Shown in pieces: positions 13,356 through 22,140 of a stretch of DNA of 29,971 bases (within the stretch, counting starts at the first letter, position 1; each line of letters opens with the position of its first letter). Source of the stretch: Prevotella sp. UBA3288 (lineage in GTDB: Bacteria > Bacteroidota > Bacteroidia > Bacteroidales > Bacteroidaceae); assembly GCA_002361655.1 (NCBI GenBank), contig DETM01000019.1:1-29971 (forward strand). The letters run 5' to 3'. Made by a program: the position numbers and the translations under genes. The notes beneath the pieces are model-generated. The model had not been told where the DNA came from. It was given only the letters and a program-made list of their open reading frames with translations, and searched no databases.

Positions 13356-15524
13356 AATAGTCTGCACCTCCGACTGCTCGCCCCGATAGATGATGTCCAT
13401 CCTGTAGTTTTGCACATCGTTGTAGATATAGAGTGAGAGCACCTCCTCGTAGGCTGGTTCGTAGTCGAACTCTAGCCGGATGCGTGTGCCGAATATCTCG
13501 TTGGACTTTGGCGACAGGGCATCTTCGTGGTCGATGGGGTTGAGGCTGAACAGCGGGTTGGCCTTCGAGAGGACGCGCGGCAATTCTATCTTCAGGTTGT
13601 TGTCGGAACTGGTGAACCAACCTGTGAACGTGTCCCACCACCCCTTTTCCGCAGCAGGGTCGTCTGCAGGCTGTAGCACTTTGGTGCCTTGCCGGATGGT
13701 GGTCATGATGCGCTGCGGGTCGAGGGAGTAGTTGCGCAGGTATTCCTCGCGAGCCTGTCTCTGCTGTTGCGTCCTGCCGGTGTCTCCCCCCCGCAGTGCC
13801 TCCAGGATGCGGTCTCTCTTGTAGTTGACATTGTCCACCCAGCATATCTCTTTGTCGGCCACGACGATAGCCCTGATGCGTGCAATGTCGTCGTAGGTCT
13901 TGCCGGGATAGCGGAGTCCCACGGTGTCGAGGTCGACCGTCGAGTGGGCTTCCAGTCTACCTGCCGACTTAGGTACCTTGATGACATCGTATTCGTTCTG
14001 GTACATATCGGTGTAGTGGATGCAGAGGAAGACACGCACGTTCTCCAGCGAGATGTCGGAGTGGTTGCTGATGCTGACGTTCATCATGTGGTCGCTGTTC
14101 CAGAAGAGCCATTCGCTCTGCGGCTCCATCTCGACATCGAGGTACGACGGCTCGAAGAGCAGGTCGTTGAACGGGGCATAGAGATTTTCCTCGCAGAACT
14201 GCATGTCGCTGAGCAACTCATCGTAGACACCCTGGTTGACGCGCCGGAAGAAATGGTCGTGAATCTCCTTCTTGCTACGCTCCATGTCGCCCTTGTCGGC
14301 GTAGAGTTTTGCCTTCTGCAGATTGGGGCTGAACAGGCCGCAGCCCTCCATGGTCGAAGCGTAGATGCGGCGCAGGTAGAGGCCTTCGGCGGTCTTCGTC
14401 GTATAGTTGCGCATGTTGTAGGAGTCGAGCATATCCGTCAGTTGGACGGCCTGTCGCGGATATTCCTGTGCTGCGAGGTTGAAGCAGTTCATCGCTGCTG
14501 CCTCGTTGCCCAGTTGTTTCTCCATCAGACCCTGCAACAGCAGAGAGGGGGCTGTCTTGCCCGGAAACTTCTCATTGTACTGGTCGAGAGTCTGCTGCGC
14601 CTTTCTGAAATAACTGTTCATGGCCGGCGACTCCGGCTGAGGCAGCGAGTCGGGCAGCATCGATTCAGGATTGGTGTTGACGACACGGTCGTTGGAAATG
14701 CGGGCGTTCTCGGTAGCCCCGATGAGCAGGTTCGACATCGCATTGAGCAGCATGGCCTCGGAGTTGTTGGGATACTGCCGCAGGATGTTGTCCGTATGTC
14801 TGAGTGCTTCGCCGGCCTGTCCGCCGTAGATGGCCAGATAGGCCTTGTCTTTCTCCAGACAGAGACGGTCGTACTGCTCCATGTACTCCCGGTAGATGGG
14901 TGTGTACTCTTCCAAGTACTGGCGATACATGGTTTTCAGTTCGTCCAGGTCTTTCAGGATCTTCGATTTCAGTTCCTTGTCCTTTTCGTATTGTGCGAAA
15001 GCCTCTTCGGTGGAGCGGTCGGCATCTTCGCCGCCGATGAATCCCAGCAGGGCGAAGATGTCGCCATGCATGATGCGGAGAGCCTCGCTGGCCGACGTGT
15101 TCCTTACGAGCGTCTCACCGCCACGGGTGGCACCTCGGATGAGCATCCAGGCATCGCTCAGTTGGTCGTAGTCTTTCTGCAACTCGTAGGTGCGCTGTAG
15201 AATAGGGAACAGTTTGCGCTTGGCATCGAGGATGCGGGGGTCGACATCGGTATAGTCCTGCCGGGCCATGAAGTCGAGGAACTCGTCGAAGTCGGCCGAT
15301 CGCATCTGTGCCAGTTCGATGGCGTTGACCACCCTGATGGTCTTCTCGAGGTCGTAGGTGGCATCGGTGTCCCGTTGGGTACTGATAGCCTCGTAGGCAT
15401 CCACGAACTCGTCGATCGGTCGATAGTTATTCAGGTCGAGCGTCAGTGCTTTGTGGTCTGTACAACTCCACAGCATAGCGGCTATGGAAAGCAATAGTGC
15501 TGATGTCAAATACCGGTTCTTCAT
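13344..15524 (-). CDS. Large TPR-like lipoprotein of unknown function
   Basis: A 726-residue protein with a lipoprotein signal peptide (LLLSIAAMLWSC, lipidated Cys21). The middle region, about residues 100-400, is helical and reads like degenerate TPR repeats (AYLAIYGGQAGEALRHTDNILRQYP; LLQGLMEKQLGNEAAAMNCFNLAAQEYP). The remainder, about 450-726, is beta-rich with an amphipathic helix region near GWWDTFTGWFTSS. I do not recognise a named family. Lipidation and TPRs suggest a periplasmic scaffold or assembly role (inference). It has its own -7 element and leads into the LOG gene. Confidence 0.75.
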   Translation of the reverse strand: MKNRYLTSALLLSIAAMLWSCTDHKALTLDLNNYRPIDEFVDAYEAISTQRDTDATYDLEKTIRVVNAIELAQMRSADFDEFLDFMARQDYTDVDPRILDAKRKLFPILQRTYELQKDYDQLSDAWMLIRGATRGGETLVRNTSASEALRIMHGDIFALLGFIGGEDADRSTEEAFAQYEKDKELKSKILKDLDELKTMYRQYLEEYTPIYREYMEQYDRLCLEKDKAYLAIYGGQAGEALRHTDNILRQYPNNSEAMLLNAMSNLLIGATENARISNDRVVNTNPESMLPDSLPQPESPAMNSYFRKAQQTLDQYNEKFPGKTAPSLLLQGLMEKQLGNEAAAMNCFNLAAQEYPRQAVQLTDMLDSYNMRNYTTKTAEGLYLRRIYASTMEGCGLFSPNLQKAKLYADKGDMERSKKEIHDHFFRRVNQGVYDELLSDMQFCEENLYAPFNDLLFEPSYLDVEMEPQSEWLFWNSDHMMNVSISNHSDISLENVRVFLCIHYTDMYQNEYDVIKVPKSAGRLEAHSTVDLDTVGLRYPGKTYDDIARIRAIVVADKEICWVDNVNYKRDRILEALRGGDTGRTQQQRQAREEYLRNYSLDPQRIMTTIRQGTKVLQPADDPAAEKGWWDTFTGWFTSSDNNLKIELPRVLSKANPLFSLNPIDHEDALSPKSNEIFGTRIRLEFDYEPAYEEVLSLYIYNDVQNYRMDIIYRGEQSEVQTIQAI

Positions 15525-15546
15525 ACACTTGCAGTTTTGATTGGGA

Positions 15547-15554
15547 CAAAGTTA
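15547..15554 (-). promoter_or_regulatory. -7 element of the lipoprotein gene
   Basis: The minus strand reads TAACTTTG. The leader to the ATG at 15524 is about 17 nt. No clear -33 element was seen. Confidence 0.5.
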
Positions 15555-15607
15555 CGACTTTTTTCGTGAATACTTCTATTCCTTAACATTCTTTATGCCA
15601 AAGAACC

Positions 15608-15673
15608 GTAAGCAAACTGCCGGGGAGCAGTAGGCAAACTGTTGCCGACAGGCGAGCAAAGTGCCATTCAGCA
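15608..15673. repeat. Three degenerate 22-nt direct repeats upstream of the cell-shape operon
   Basis: The core GCAAACTG or GCAAAGTG recurs at 15612, 15634 and 15656, exactly 22 bp apart. The flanking bases G-T/C-A/G-A/G-G are conserved. A period of two helical turns places the cores on one face of the DNA. Confidence 0.5.
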
Positions 15674-15715
15674 GCGTTGATATTCATTAATAAAATAAGG
15701 TGTGCAAAAAAAATA

Positions 15716-15731
15716 ATTGCCTATAGGCAAT
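15716..15731. promoter_or_regulatory. Perfect 16-bp palindrome, candidate operator of the cell-shape operon
   Basis: ATTGCCTATAGGCAAT is fully self-complementary and ends at the expected -33 region of the promoter whose -7 element is at 15753-15760. A dimeric regulator could act here; no regulator is identified. Confidence 0.45.
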
Positions 15732-15752
15732 GGATAATTGATAATTATTTTG

Positions 15753-15760
15753 TAACTTTG
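15753..15760 (+). promoter_or_regulatory. -7 element of the purH-mreBCD-PBP2-rodA operon
   Basis: TAACTTTG ends a 26-nt module (15736-15761) that matches the PfkB promoter arm (10561-10586) at 24 of 26 positions. The leader is about 38 nt and begins with a 12-bp AT palindrome at 15765-15776. Confidence 0.65.
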
Positions 15761-15804
15761 CGGCCTATAATTATAGCGTTATAATAACAAGACAATTTAT
15801 TAGT

Positions 15805-16401
15805 ATGTCAGAAGTGAAGAAAATCAAGACTGCACTCATCTCGGTGTTCCATAAAGACGGCCTTGACGAGTTGCTGAAGAAGTTGAATGCAGAAGGCGTA
15901 AAGTTCCTGTCGACAGGCGGTACGCAGAAGTTTATCGAAGAGCAGGGCTATGCCTGCCAGAAGGTGGAAGACGTGACCACCTATCCCTCGATTCTTGGCG
16001 GTCGGGTGAAGACGCTCCACCCCAAGGTGTTCGGAGGCATCCTGGGCCGCCGCGACAACGAGGGTGACCGCGAGCAGATGGCTAAATACGAGATTCCCGA
16101 GATCGACCTGGTCATCGTCGACCTCTATCCCTTTGAGCAGACGGTGGCCAGCGGAGCCTCTGAGGCGGACATCATCGAGAAGATCGACATTGGCGGCATC
16201 TCGCTGATTCGTGCCGGAGCCAAGAATTTCAAGGACGTGGTCATTGTGCCGTCGAAAGCCGAGTATGGTGTGCTGCTTGACATTCTGAACAAGAAGGGAG
16301 CACAGACCGACATCGAGGACCGCCGTATGTTTGCCGAGCGTGCCTTCGGCGTGAGCAGCCATTACGATACTGCCATCCACGGCTGGTTTGCGAAGAAGTA
16401 A
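15805..16401 (+). CDS. purH: IMP cyclohydrolase, single domain (N-terminal half of PurH)
   Basis: A 198-residue MGS-like domain that closes FAICAR to IMP, the last step of purine synthesis. ALISVFHKDGLDELLKKL, FLSTGGTQKFIEEQG and ILGGRVKTLHPKVFGGIL are the conserved PurH N-terminal motifs, and IGGISLIRAGAKNFKDV follows. Most bacterial PurH proteins are about 510-530 residues and carry an AICAR transformylase domain after this one. Here the gene ends cleanly at the domain border (IHGWFAKK then TAA) with mreB 33 nt later, and no remnant of the second domain remains. AICAR transformylase must be encoded elsewhere. It is the first gene of the cell-shape operon. Confidence 0.9.
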   Translation: MSEVKKIKTALISVFHKDGLDELLKKLNAEGVKFLSTGGTQKFIEEQGYACQKVEDVTTYPSILGGRVKTLHPKVFGGILGRRDNEGDREQMAKYEIPEIDLVIVDLYPFEQTVASGASEADIIEKIDIGGISLIRAGAKNFKDVVIVPSKAEYGVLLDILNKKGAQTDIEDRRMFAERAFGVSSHYDTAIHGWFAKK

Positions 16402-16434
16402 GAACATAGAACGAGACTAAACAGTAGAACAGGA

Positions 16435-17457
16435 ATGGGCTTTTTTAGTTTTAGGCAAGAACTGGCCATGGACCTTGGCACAGCCAACACCATCATCATC
16501 AGCGATGACAAGATTGTGGTAGACGAGCCTTCTGTCGTTGCGCTCGACCGTCGCACCGACAAGATGATAGCCGTGGGCCAGCAGGCTAAGATGATGTATG
16601 AAAAGACGCACGACAGTATCCGGACCATCCGTCCGTTGCGTGACGGTGTGATTGCCGACTTCTCTGCCTGCGAGCAGATGATGCGCGGCCTGATCAAGAT
16701 GGTCCACACGGGCCGTCACTTCTTCTCACCCTCGCTCCGTATGGTCATTGGTGTGCCCAGCGGTTCGACGGAAGTGGAGTTGCGTGCCGTTCGCGACTCG
16801 GCCGAGCATGCCGACGGTCGTGACGTCTATCTGATATTCGAGCCGATGGCAGCCGCCATAGGTATCGGCATCGACGTAGAGGCCCCTGAGGGCAATATGA
16901 TTGTAGATATCGGCGGCGGTACCACGGAGATTGCCGTCATCTCGCTTGGCGGCATCGTGTCGAACAGCAGTATCAAGGTGGCCGGCGACGACCTGACGGC
17001 CGACATTCAGGAGTATATGTCGCGTCAGCACAACCTGAAGGTGTCGGAACGTATGGCCGAGCGCATCAAGATCAACGTAGGCTCGGCACTGACCGATCTG
17101 GGCGACGATGCTCCCGACGACTATGTGGTGCATGGTCCTAACCGTATCACGGCCCTGCCGATGGAGGTGCCCGTATGCTATCAGGAGATAGCCCACTGTC
17201 TGGACAAGACGGTGGCCCGCATCGAGTCGGCCGTGCTCTCCGCTCTGGAGAATACGCCTCCCGAACTGTATGCCGACATAGTGAAGAACGGTATTTATCT
17301 GACCGGTGGCGGTGCACTGTTGCGCGGCCTTGACAAGCGTCTGACCGACAAGATCAACATTCCCTTCATTGTGGCCGAGGATCCCTTGCACTGTGTAGCC
17401 AAGGGTGCCGGCATTGCCCTGAAGAACGTCGACCGTTTTTCGTTCCTCATGAGATAG
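16435..17457 (+). CDS. mreB: Rod-shape-determining protein MreB
   Basis: A 340-residue bacterial actin that polymerises under the membrane and guides lateral wall synthesis. Actin-fold motifs are visible: phosphate 1 AMDLGTANTII (residues about 11-21), the connect motif in FEPMAAAIGIG, phosphate 2 MIVDIGGGTTEIAVISLGG, and the adenosine motif YLTGGGALLRGLDK. Length is typical. The N-terminal MGFFSF could contribute to membrane association. The ATG is preceded by AGGA. MreC begins one base after its stop codon. Confidence 0.97.
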   Translation: MGFFSFRQELAMDLGTANTIIISDDKIVVDEPSVVALDRRTDKMIAVGQQAKMMYEKTHDSIRTIRPLRDGVIADFSACEQMMRGLIKMVHTGRHFFSPSLRMVIGVPSGSTEVELRAVRDSAEHADGRDVYLIFEPMAAAIGIGIDVEAPEGNMIVDIGGGTTEIAVISLGGIVSNSSIKVAGDDLTADIQEYMSRQHNLKVSERMAERIKINVGSALTDLGDDAPDDYVVHGPNRITALPMEVPVCYQEIAHCLDKTVARIESAVLSALENTPPELYADIVKNGIYLTGGGALLRGLDKRLTDKINIPFIVAEDPLHCVAKGAGIALKNVDRFSFLMR

Positions 17458-17458
17458 G

Positions 17459-18331
17459 ATGCACAATCTGCTGGCATTTCTCACCAAGCACTACCACTGG
17501 CTGCTCTTCCTCTTTCTGGAAGTGGTCAGTGGTGTCCTGCTGTTTCACTACAACAGTTATCAGGGCAGTGTGTGGATATCGTCAGCCAATGTTGTGACGG
17601 GCATGGTCTACGATTGGGCCTCAGATGTCGAGCACTATCTGTCGTTAGAGAATCAGAATGCCAATCTCTCCCAGCGTAACATCTTCCTGGAACAAGAGGT
17701 AAGCCGCCTGCGCCGTCAGATGATGGATATGGGCGTTGACTCGACCGAGATGGAACGTCAGGAGATGCAGCATATCAGCCAGTTCGAGTGGATACCCGCC
17801 AAAGTAGTGTCGAACTCCGTCAACCATCTGGATAATCTGATGACCATCGACCGCGGCAGTGCCGACGGTGTGGAAGCCGACATGGGGGTGGTCTGTGGTA
17901 CCGGTCTGGTGGGCGTCGTCTATCAGGTCAGCGACCACTACTCGGTGGTGCTGCCACTGCTAAACCGGCGGTCACGCATCAGTTGTGTCATCCGTGGCAG
18001 GGGCTATTTCGGCTATGTCACCTGGAATGGCGAGAACTCAATGAGGGCTGTGGTGGAAGACATACCGCGCCATGCCCGATTCGAGAAAGGCGACTGGCTG
18101 GAGACCAGCGGCTTCTCGGCCATCTTCCCTGCCGGTGTCTCTGTGGGCAAGATTGTCGATGTGGAAGACTCGCCCGACGGCATGTCGTACCGGCTGCACA
18201 TTCTGCTGTCTACCGACTTCTCCACCTTGCGTGATGTCTGTGTGCTGACCGACAAGAGCATGATTGAGCGGATGCGGTTGGAGAAAGCAGCCCTCGACTC
18301 GCTCGAACAGTATAATCATAATAACCATTAG
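17459..18331 (+). CDS. mreC: Rod-shape-determining protein MreC
   Basis: A 290-residue periplasmic protein anchored by one N-terminal membrane helix (about 13-31, HWLLFLFLEVVSGVLLF), then a coiled coil (about 60-90, LENQNANLSQRNIFLEQEVSRLRRQM), then the beta-barrel core (ADGVEADMGVVCGTGLVGVV). It links MreB and MreD to the penicillin-binding protein in the elongasome. The start is one base after the mreB stop, so the pair is coupled. The C-terminal His/Asn-rich tail is unremarkable. Confidence 0.95.
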   Translation: MHNLLAFLTKHYHWLLFLFLEVVSGVLLFHYNSYQGSVWISSANVVTGMVYDWASDVEHYLSLENQNANLSQRNIFLEQEVSRLRRQMMDMGVDSTEMERQEMQHISQFEWIPAKVVSNSVNHLDNLMTIDRGSADGVEADMGVVCGTGLVGVVYQVSDHYSVVLPLLNRRSRISCVIRGRGYFGYVTWNGENSMRAVVEDIPRHARFEKGDWLETSGFSAIFPAGVSVGKIVDVEDSPDGMSYRLHILLSTDFSTLRDVCVLTDKSMIERMRLEKAALDSLEQYNHNNH

Positions 18332-18338
18332 TCCGCAC

Positions 18339-18839
18339 ATGCTGCTTGATTCCCTTCACCGCCTGACCTTGTTGGTACTGCTCTGTCTGGTGCAGGCCCT
18401 GCTGTTCAATCGCATCCGGATAGACCATTGCATCCTGCCACTGGTCTATGTCTATTTTGCCATCATCTTCCCAAGGAACTACCCCAAGTGGGCGTCGCTG
18501 CTATGGGCCTTCTTCATGGGTTTGTGTATCGATGCTTTCTCCAACACCCCCGGTCTGGCAGCGGGCAGCATGACACTGGTGGCTGTTCTGCAGCCCTACC
18601 TGCTGGAACTCTTCCTGCCCCGTGATGCCGAGGACACCATCAAGGCATCAGCCCGGTCGCTTGGCTGGGGCAATTTCGTGTCGCTGGCATCCATCTTGGT
18701 AATCATCTATTGCGTGGTGTTCTTCACACTCGAATCATTCAGTTTCTTCAACTGGCTCAACTGGTTGGAGAGTATCTTCGGCAGCATTGTGCTCACTTTG
18801 ATATTGATATTTACTTTTGAGAGTGTCAGGAAGAGGTAG
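18339..18839 (+). CDS. mreD: Rod-shape-determining protein MreD
   Basis: A 166-residue inner-membrane protein with about five hydrophobic helices (LTLLVLLCLVQALLF; LPLVYVYFAIIFP; WASLLWAFFMGLCIDAF; FVSLASILVIIYCVVFFTL; IFGSIVLTLILIFTF). Size, topology and position between mreC and the PBP2 gene identify it; MreD sequences are poorly conserved. The ATG at 18339 is chosen because an earlier in-frame ATG overlaps mreC deeply and adds a hydrophilic stretch unlike the family. Confidence 0.9.
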   Translation: MLLDSLHRLTLLVLLCLVQALLFNRIRIDHCILPLVYVYFAIIFPRNYPKWASLLWAFFMGLCIDAFSNTPGLAAGSMTLVAVLQPYLLELFLPRDAEDTIKASARSLGWGNFVSLASILVIIYCVVFFTLESFSFFNWLNWLESIFGSIVLTLILIFTFESVRKR

Positions 18840-18842
18840 GCG

Positions 18843-20690
18843 GTGAAGAATCATGAATACGATTATCGGCAATACGTGATCGGTGGCGTGGCTGTGTTCA
18901 TTGTCATCACCTACATCATTCGTCTCTTTATGCTCCAGTTGATGAGCGACGAGTATAAGAAGAATGCCGATTCCAACGCTTTTTTGAAGAAGATTGACTA
19001 TCCGTCGCGCGGCATCATCACCGACCGCAATGGCGAATTGATGGTCTACAACCAACCGGCCTACGACATCATGGTGGTGATGAACGAAGCCAAGCATCGC
19101 CTGGACACTACGGAACTCTGTCAGACCCTCGACATCAGCCGTGAGGATTTCGATGCTCGGATGTCTGCCATCAAGGACCGTTCGAAGAATCCCGGCTACT
19201 CGCCCTTCACCCAGCAGATCTTCATGAATCAACTGTCAGACGAGGAGTTCAGCATGTTTCAAGAGAAGATCTACCGTTTCCCCGGCTTCTATGTCCAGAA
19301 GCGCAGCATCCGCCAGTACGAATATCCCTATGCCGCCCATGTGCTGGGCGATGTGGCAGAGGTGTCGCAGGGCGAGATAGAAGCCGACGACTACTACCAG
19401 CCGGGCGATTATATCGGCAAGTTGGGTGTGGAACGCTCCTACGAGAAATATCTGCGTGGTGAGAAAGGTGTCCAGATACTACTGCGTGATGCCCACGGAC
19501 GAATCCAGGGCAGTTACCGTCATGGCGAATTAGACCATCAGCCGGTGCCCGGAAAAGATCTCACGTTGGGCCTCGACCTCCAACTGCAGGCATTGAGCGA
19601 ACGCTTGCTGGAGGGCAAGATCGGGGCTGTCGTCGCCATCGAGCCAAAGACCGGCGAGGTGCTCTGCATGGCCAGTTCGCCCAGTTACGACCCCCGCATC
19701 ATGGTAGGCCGCAAGCGTTCGAAGAGCCAGCGCGAACTGAGCCTTGATGCCTGGAAGCCCTTGCTCAACCGTTCTATCATGGGCCAGTATCCGCCGGGCT
19801 CCACTTTCAAGACCACACAGGCCCTGACCTACATGACAGAGGGAATCATCACCGCCGAGACAGCCTTTCCCTGCTATCATGGCTTCGTCTTCAAGGGTCT
19901 GCGTGTAGGCTGCCACGGTCACGGTTCGCCGCTGTCGCTGGTACCGGCCATCTCTACATCGTGCAACGGCTATTTCTGCTGGGGCCTCTACTATATGATA
20001 AATAATAAGGAGAAATACGGTTCTGTGCAGGTGGCTATGAACAAGTGGCGCGACTATATGGTGTCGATGGGCTTCGGCTATCAGTTAGGCATCGACCTGC
20101 CTGGCGAGAAGCGCGGCCTCATACCCAATGCCCAGTTCTACGACAAAGCCTACAAGACCTGGAACGGCCTGTCGGTCATCTCTATCGCCATCGGTCAGGG
20201 TGAGGTCAATGCCACGCCGCTACAGATAGCCAATCTTGGAGCCACCATTGCCAACCGTGGTTGGTTTATCACCCCCCATGTGGTCAAGCAGATAGAAGGC
20301 ATCCCGCTGGACACGCTCTATACCAAGCGTCGCTATACGATGGCCAGTCGCGAAGCCTACGACTATGTGGTGAAAGGCATGCGGTCGGCCGCCCTGGGCG
20401 GTACCTGCAAGGCCCTGGCCCACTACGACTTCACCCCTTGCGGCAAGACCGGTACGGCTCAGAACCGCGGCCACGACCACTCCGTGTTCATGGGTTTTGC
20501 CCCGATGGACGACCCGAAGATTGCCGTTGCCGTCTATGTGGAGAACGGCGGGTGGGGTGCAACCTATGGTGTGCCCATTGGCGGTTTGATTATGGAACAG
20601 TATTTGCATGGTGAACTGTCGGAGGCCTCGGAGAAGAAAGCCACCGACATACAGAACAAACGTATCAACTATGGCTCAGAAATCAGATAA
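18843..20690 (+). CDS. mrdA: Penicillin-binding protein 2 (elongation transpeptidase)
   Basis: A 615-residue class B penicillin-binding protein that crosslinks lateral-wall peptidoglycan with RodA. A membrane helix (about 11-31) is followed by the dimerisation/pedestal domain with YPSRGIITDRNGELMVYN and, near 190-210, the YIGKLGVERSYEKYLRG motif. The transpeptidase motifs are Ser320-Thr-Phe-Lys323, Ser373-Cys-Asn375 and Lys535-Thr-Gly537. The start is GTG at 18843, 3 nt after the mreD stop, behind AGGAAGAGG; the nearby ATG is out of frame. The 3' end overlaps rodA by 20 nt. Confidence 0.96.
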   Translation: MKNHEYDYRQYVIGGVAVFIVITYIIRLFMLQLMSDEYKKNADSNAFLKKIDYPSRGIITDRNGELMVYNQPAYDIMVVMNEAKHRLDTTELCQTLDISREDFDARMSAIKDRSKNPGYSPFTQQIFMNQLSDEEFSMFQEKIYRFPGFYVQKRSIRQYEYPYAAHVLGDVAEVSQGEIEADDYYQPGDYIGKLGVERSYEKYLRGEKGVQILLRDAHGRIQGSYRHGELDHQPVPGKDLTLGLDLQLQALSERLLEGKIGAVVAIEPKTGEVLCMASSPSYDPRIMVGRKRSKSQRELSLDAWKPLLNRSIMGQYPPGSTFKTTQALTYMTEGIITAETAFPCYHGFVFKGLRVGCHGHGSPLSLVPAISTSCNGYFCWGLYYMINNKEKYGSVQVAMNKWRDYMVSMGFGYQLGIDLPGEKRGLIPNAQFYDKAYKTWNGLSVISIAIGQGEVNATPLQIANLGATIANRGWFITPHVVKQIEGIPLDTLYTKRRYTMASREAYDYVVKGMRSAALGGTCKALAHYDFTPCGKTGTAQNRGHDHSVFMGFAPMDDPKIAVAVYVENGGWGATYGVPIGGLIMEQYLHGELSEASEKKATDIQNKRINYGSEIR

Positions 20691-22140
20691 GAAGCCGGGT
20701 GTGCTCCGTTCCCTAGACTGGTGGACCATCCTCATCTACGTCGCCCTGCTGTCGTTTGGCTGGGTGAGCGTATGTGGTGCCAGTTATACCTACGGCGATA
20801 CCGACCTGCTGTCGCTATCTTCACGCTCCGGCATGCAGATAGTATGGATAGGCACCTCATTGCTGCTGGGCTTTGTACTACTGCTGCTCGACGACCGCTA
20901 CTACAGCACCTTTGCCTATGTGCTGTTTGGCGTGATGCTCGTCTTGCTCTTTGCGACGATATTCAACCCACACTCTATCAAAGGTTCCCGCTCGTGGCTG
21001 GTCTTGGGCCCCTTGCGCCTTCAGCCGGCCGAGTTTGCCAAGTTCACCACCGCCTTGGCCTTGGCAAAGTTTATGGACCGCTACGACTATGACATCCATA
21101 GAACAAAAGACCTGATCTGTACCTTAGCCTTCATCTTCGTGCCCATGCTGTTCATCGTGGGGCAGCGAGAGACCGGTTCGGCACTGGTCTACCTGTCGTT
21201 ATTCCTGATGCTCTATCGCGAAGGGATGACGGGCAGCGTCTTGTTCACCGGGGTGGCAATGGTCGTCTATTTCGTCATTGGCATCCGCTTTGCCGAACCG
21301 ACGATTCTCCATACCTCCACGTCGGTGGGCAAATTCGTTGTCTTCCTGCTGATACATCTGTTTTCGTCGGCCATGATTGGTGTCTACTGCAAGAGTTGGC
21401 GCGAGGCTTTCAGCGTGTTTGGTGCCTGTCTGGGACTGACCCTGCTGAGTCTGCTCTTCTCTCTGTTTGTCATCCCCTTCGACCTGTTTTGGGTTCAGGT
21501 GGGCATTAGTGTCTTGCTGGTGCTTTATCTGTTGTGGCGTGCCTTTGCAGCACAGGTCAAGTCCTACCTGTGGATAGCGGGTTTTGCCGTCGGTTCCATC
21601 TTCTTCTTCAGTTCAGCCGACTATGCGCTGAACCATGTGCTGGAGAAGCACCAGCGCACCAGAATCAATGTGTTGCTGGGTTTGGAGGACGACTTGAAGG
21701 GAGCGGGGTATAATGTTCACCAGAGTGAGATAGCCATCGGTTCCGGCGGACTGGAAGGCAAGGGTTTCCTGAACGGTACGCAGACCAAACTGAAATATGT
21801 GCCCGAGCAGGAGACCGACTTCATCTTCTGCACCGTTGGCGAGGAAGAGGGATTCGTAGGTGCCGCCGGTGCACTGCTGCTGTTTCTGGCGCTTATTCTG
21901 CGCCTCATCCGTTTATCCGAACGTCAGACGTCTACATTCGGTCGTGTCTACGGCTATTGTGTACTTTCTGTGTTCCTGTTCCACGTATTCATCAATGTAG
22001 GCATGGTGCTGGGGTTGACGCCCGTCATAGGCATCCCATTACCATTTTTCTCCTACGGCGGCTCGTCGCTGTGGGGCTTTACGTTCCTGCTGTTTATCTT
22101 CCTGCGTATTGATGCCGGTCGGCAGGTCAGCACAATCTAA
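20671..22140 (+). CDS. rodA: RodA peptidoglycan glycosyltransferase (SEDS family)
   Basis: A 489-residue multi-pass inner-membrane glycan polymerase paired with PBP2. It has about ten helices, the SEDS signature region AEFAKFTTALALAKFM and the C-terminal GLTPVIGIPLPFFSYGGSS. The middle also carries QRETGSALVYLSLF, containing the conserved region preceding the large loop. It is somewhat longer than E. coli RodA (370), mainly from an extended hydrophobic central region (about residues 235-310), which is common in Bacteroidota. The ATG at 20671 lies inside the end of mrdA. The stop overlaps the convergent gldH stop. Confidence 0.94.
   Translation: MAQKSDKKPGVLRSLDWWTILIYVALLSFGWVSVCGASYTYGDTDLLSLSSRSGMQIVWIGTSLLLGFVLLLLDDRYYSTFAYVLFGVMLVLLFATIFNPHSIKGSRSWLVLGPLRLQPAEFAKFTTALALAKFMDRYDYDIHRTKDLICTLAFIFVPMLFIVGQRETGSALVYLSLFLMLYREGMTGSVLFTGVAMVVYFVIGIRFAEPTILHTSTSVGKFVVFLLIHLFSSAMIGVYCKSWREAFSVFGACLGLTLLSLLFSLFVIPFDLFWVQVGISVLLVLYLLWRAFAAQVKSYLWIAGFAVGSIFFFSSADYALNHVLEKHQRTRINVLLGLEDDLKGAGYNVHQSEIAIGSGGLEGKGFLNGTQTKLKYVPEQETDFIFCTVGEEEGFVGAAGALLLFLALILRLIRLSERQTSTFGRVYGYCVLSVFLFHVFINVGMVLGLTPVIGIPLPFFSYGGSSLWGFTFLLFIFLRIDAGRQVSTI

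Noticed and set aside
13765..13800. C-rich run within the lipoprotein gene as another dispersed repeat copy
   Set aside because: It encodes a plausible GGDTGRT stretch and lacks the inverted arms of the repeat family.
13689..15200. Plus-strand open frame of 503 codons opposite the lipoprotein gene
   Set aside because: The opposite strand has a lipobox, a promoter and TPR-like repeats; the plus frame has none of these.
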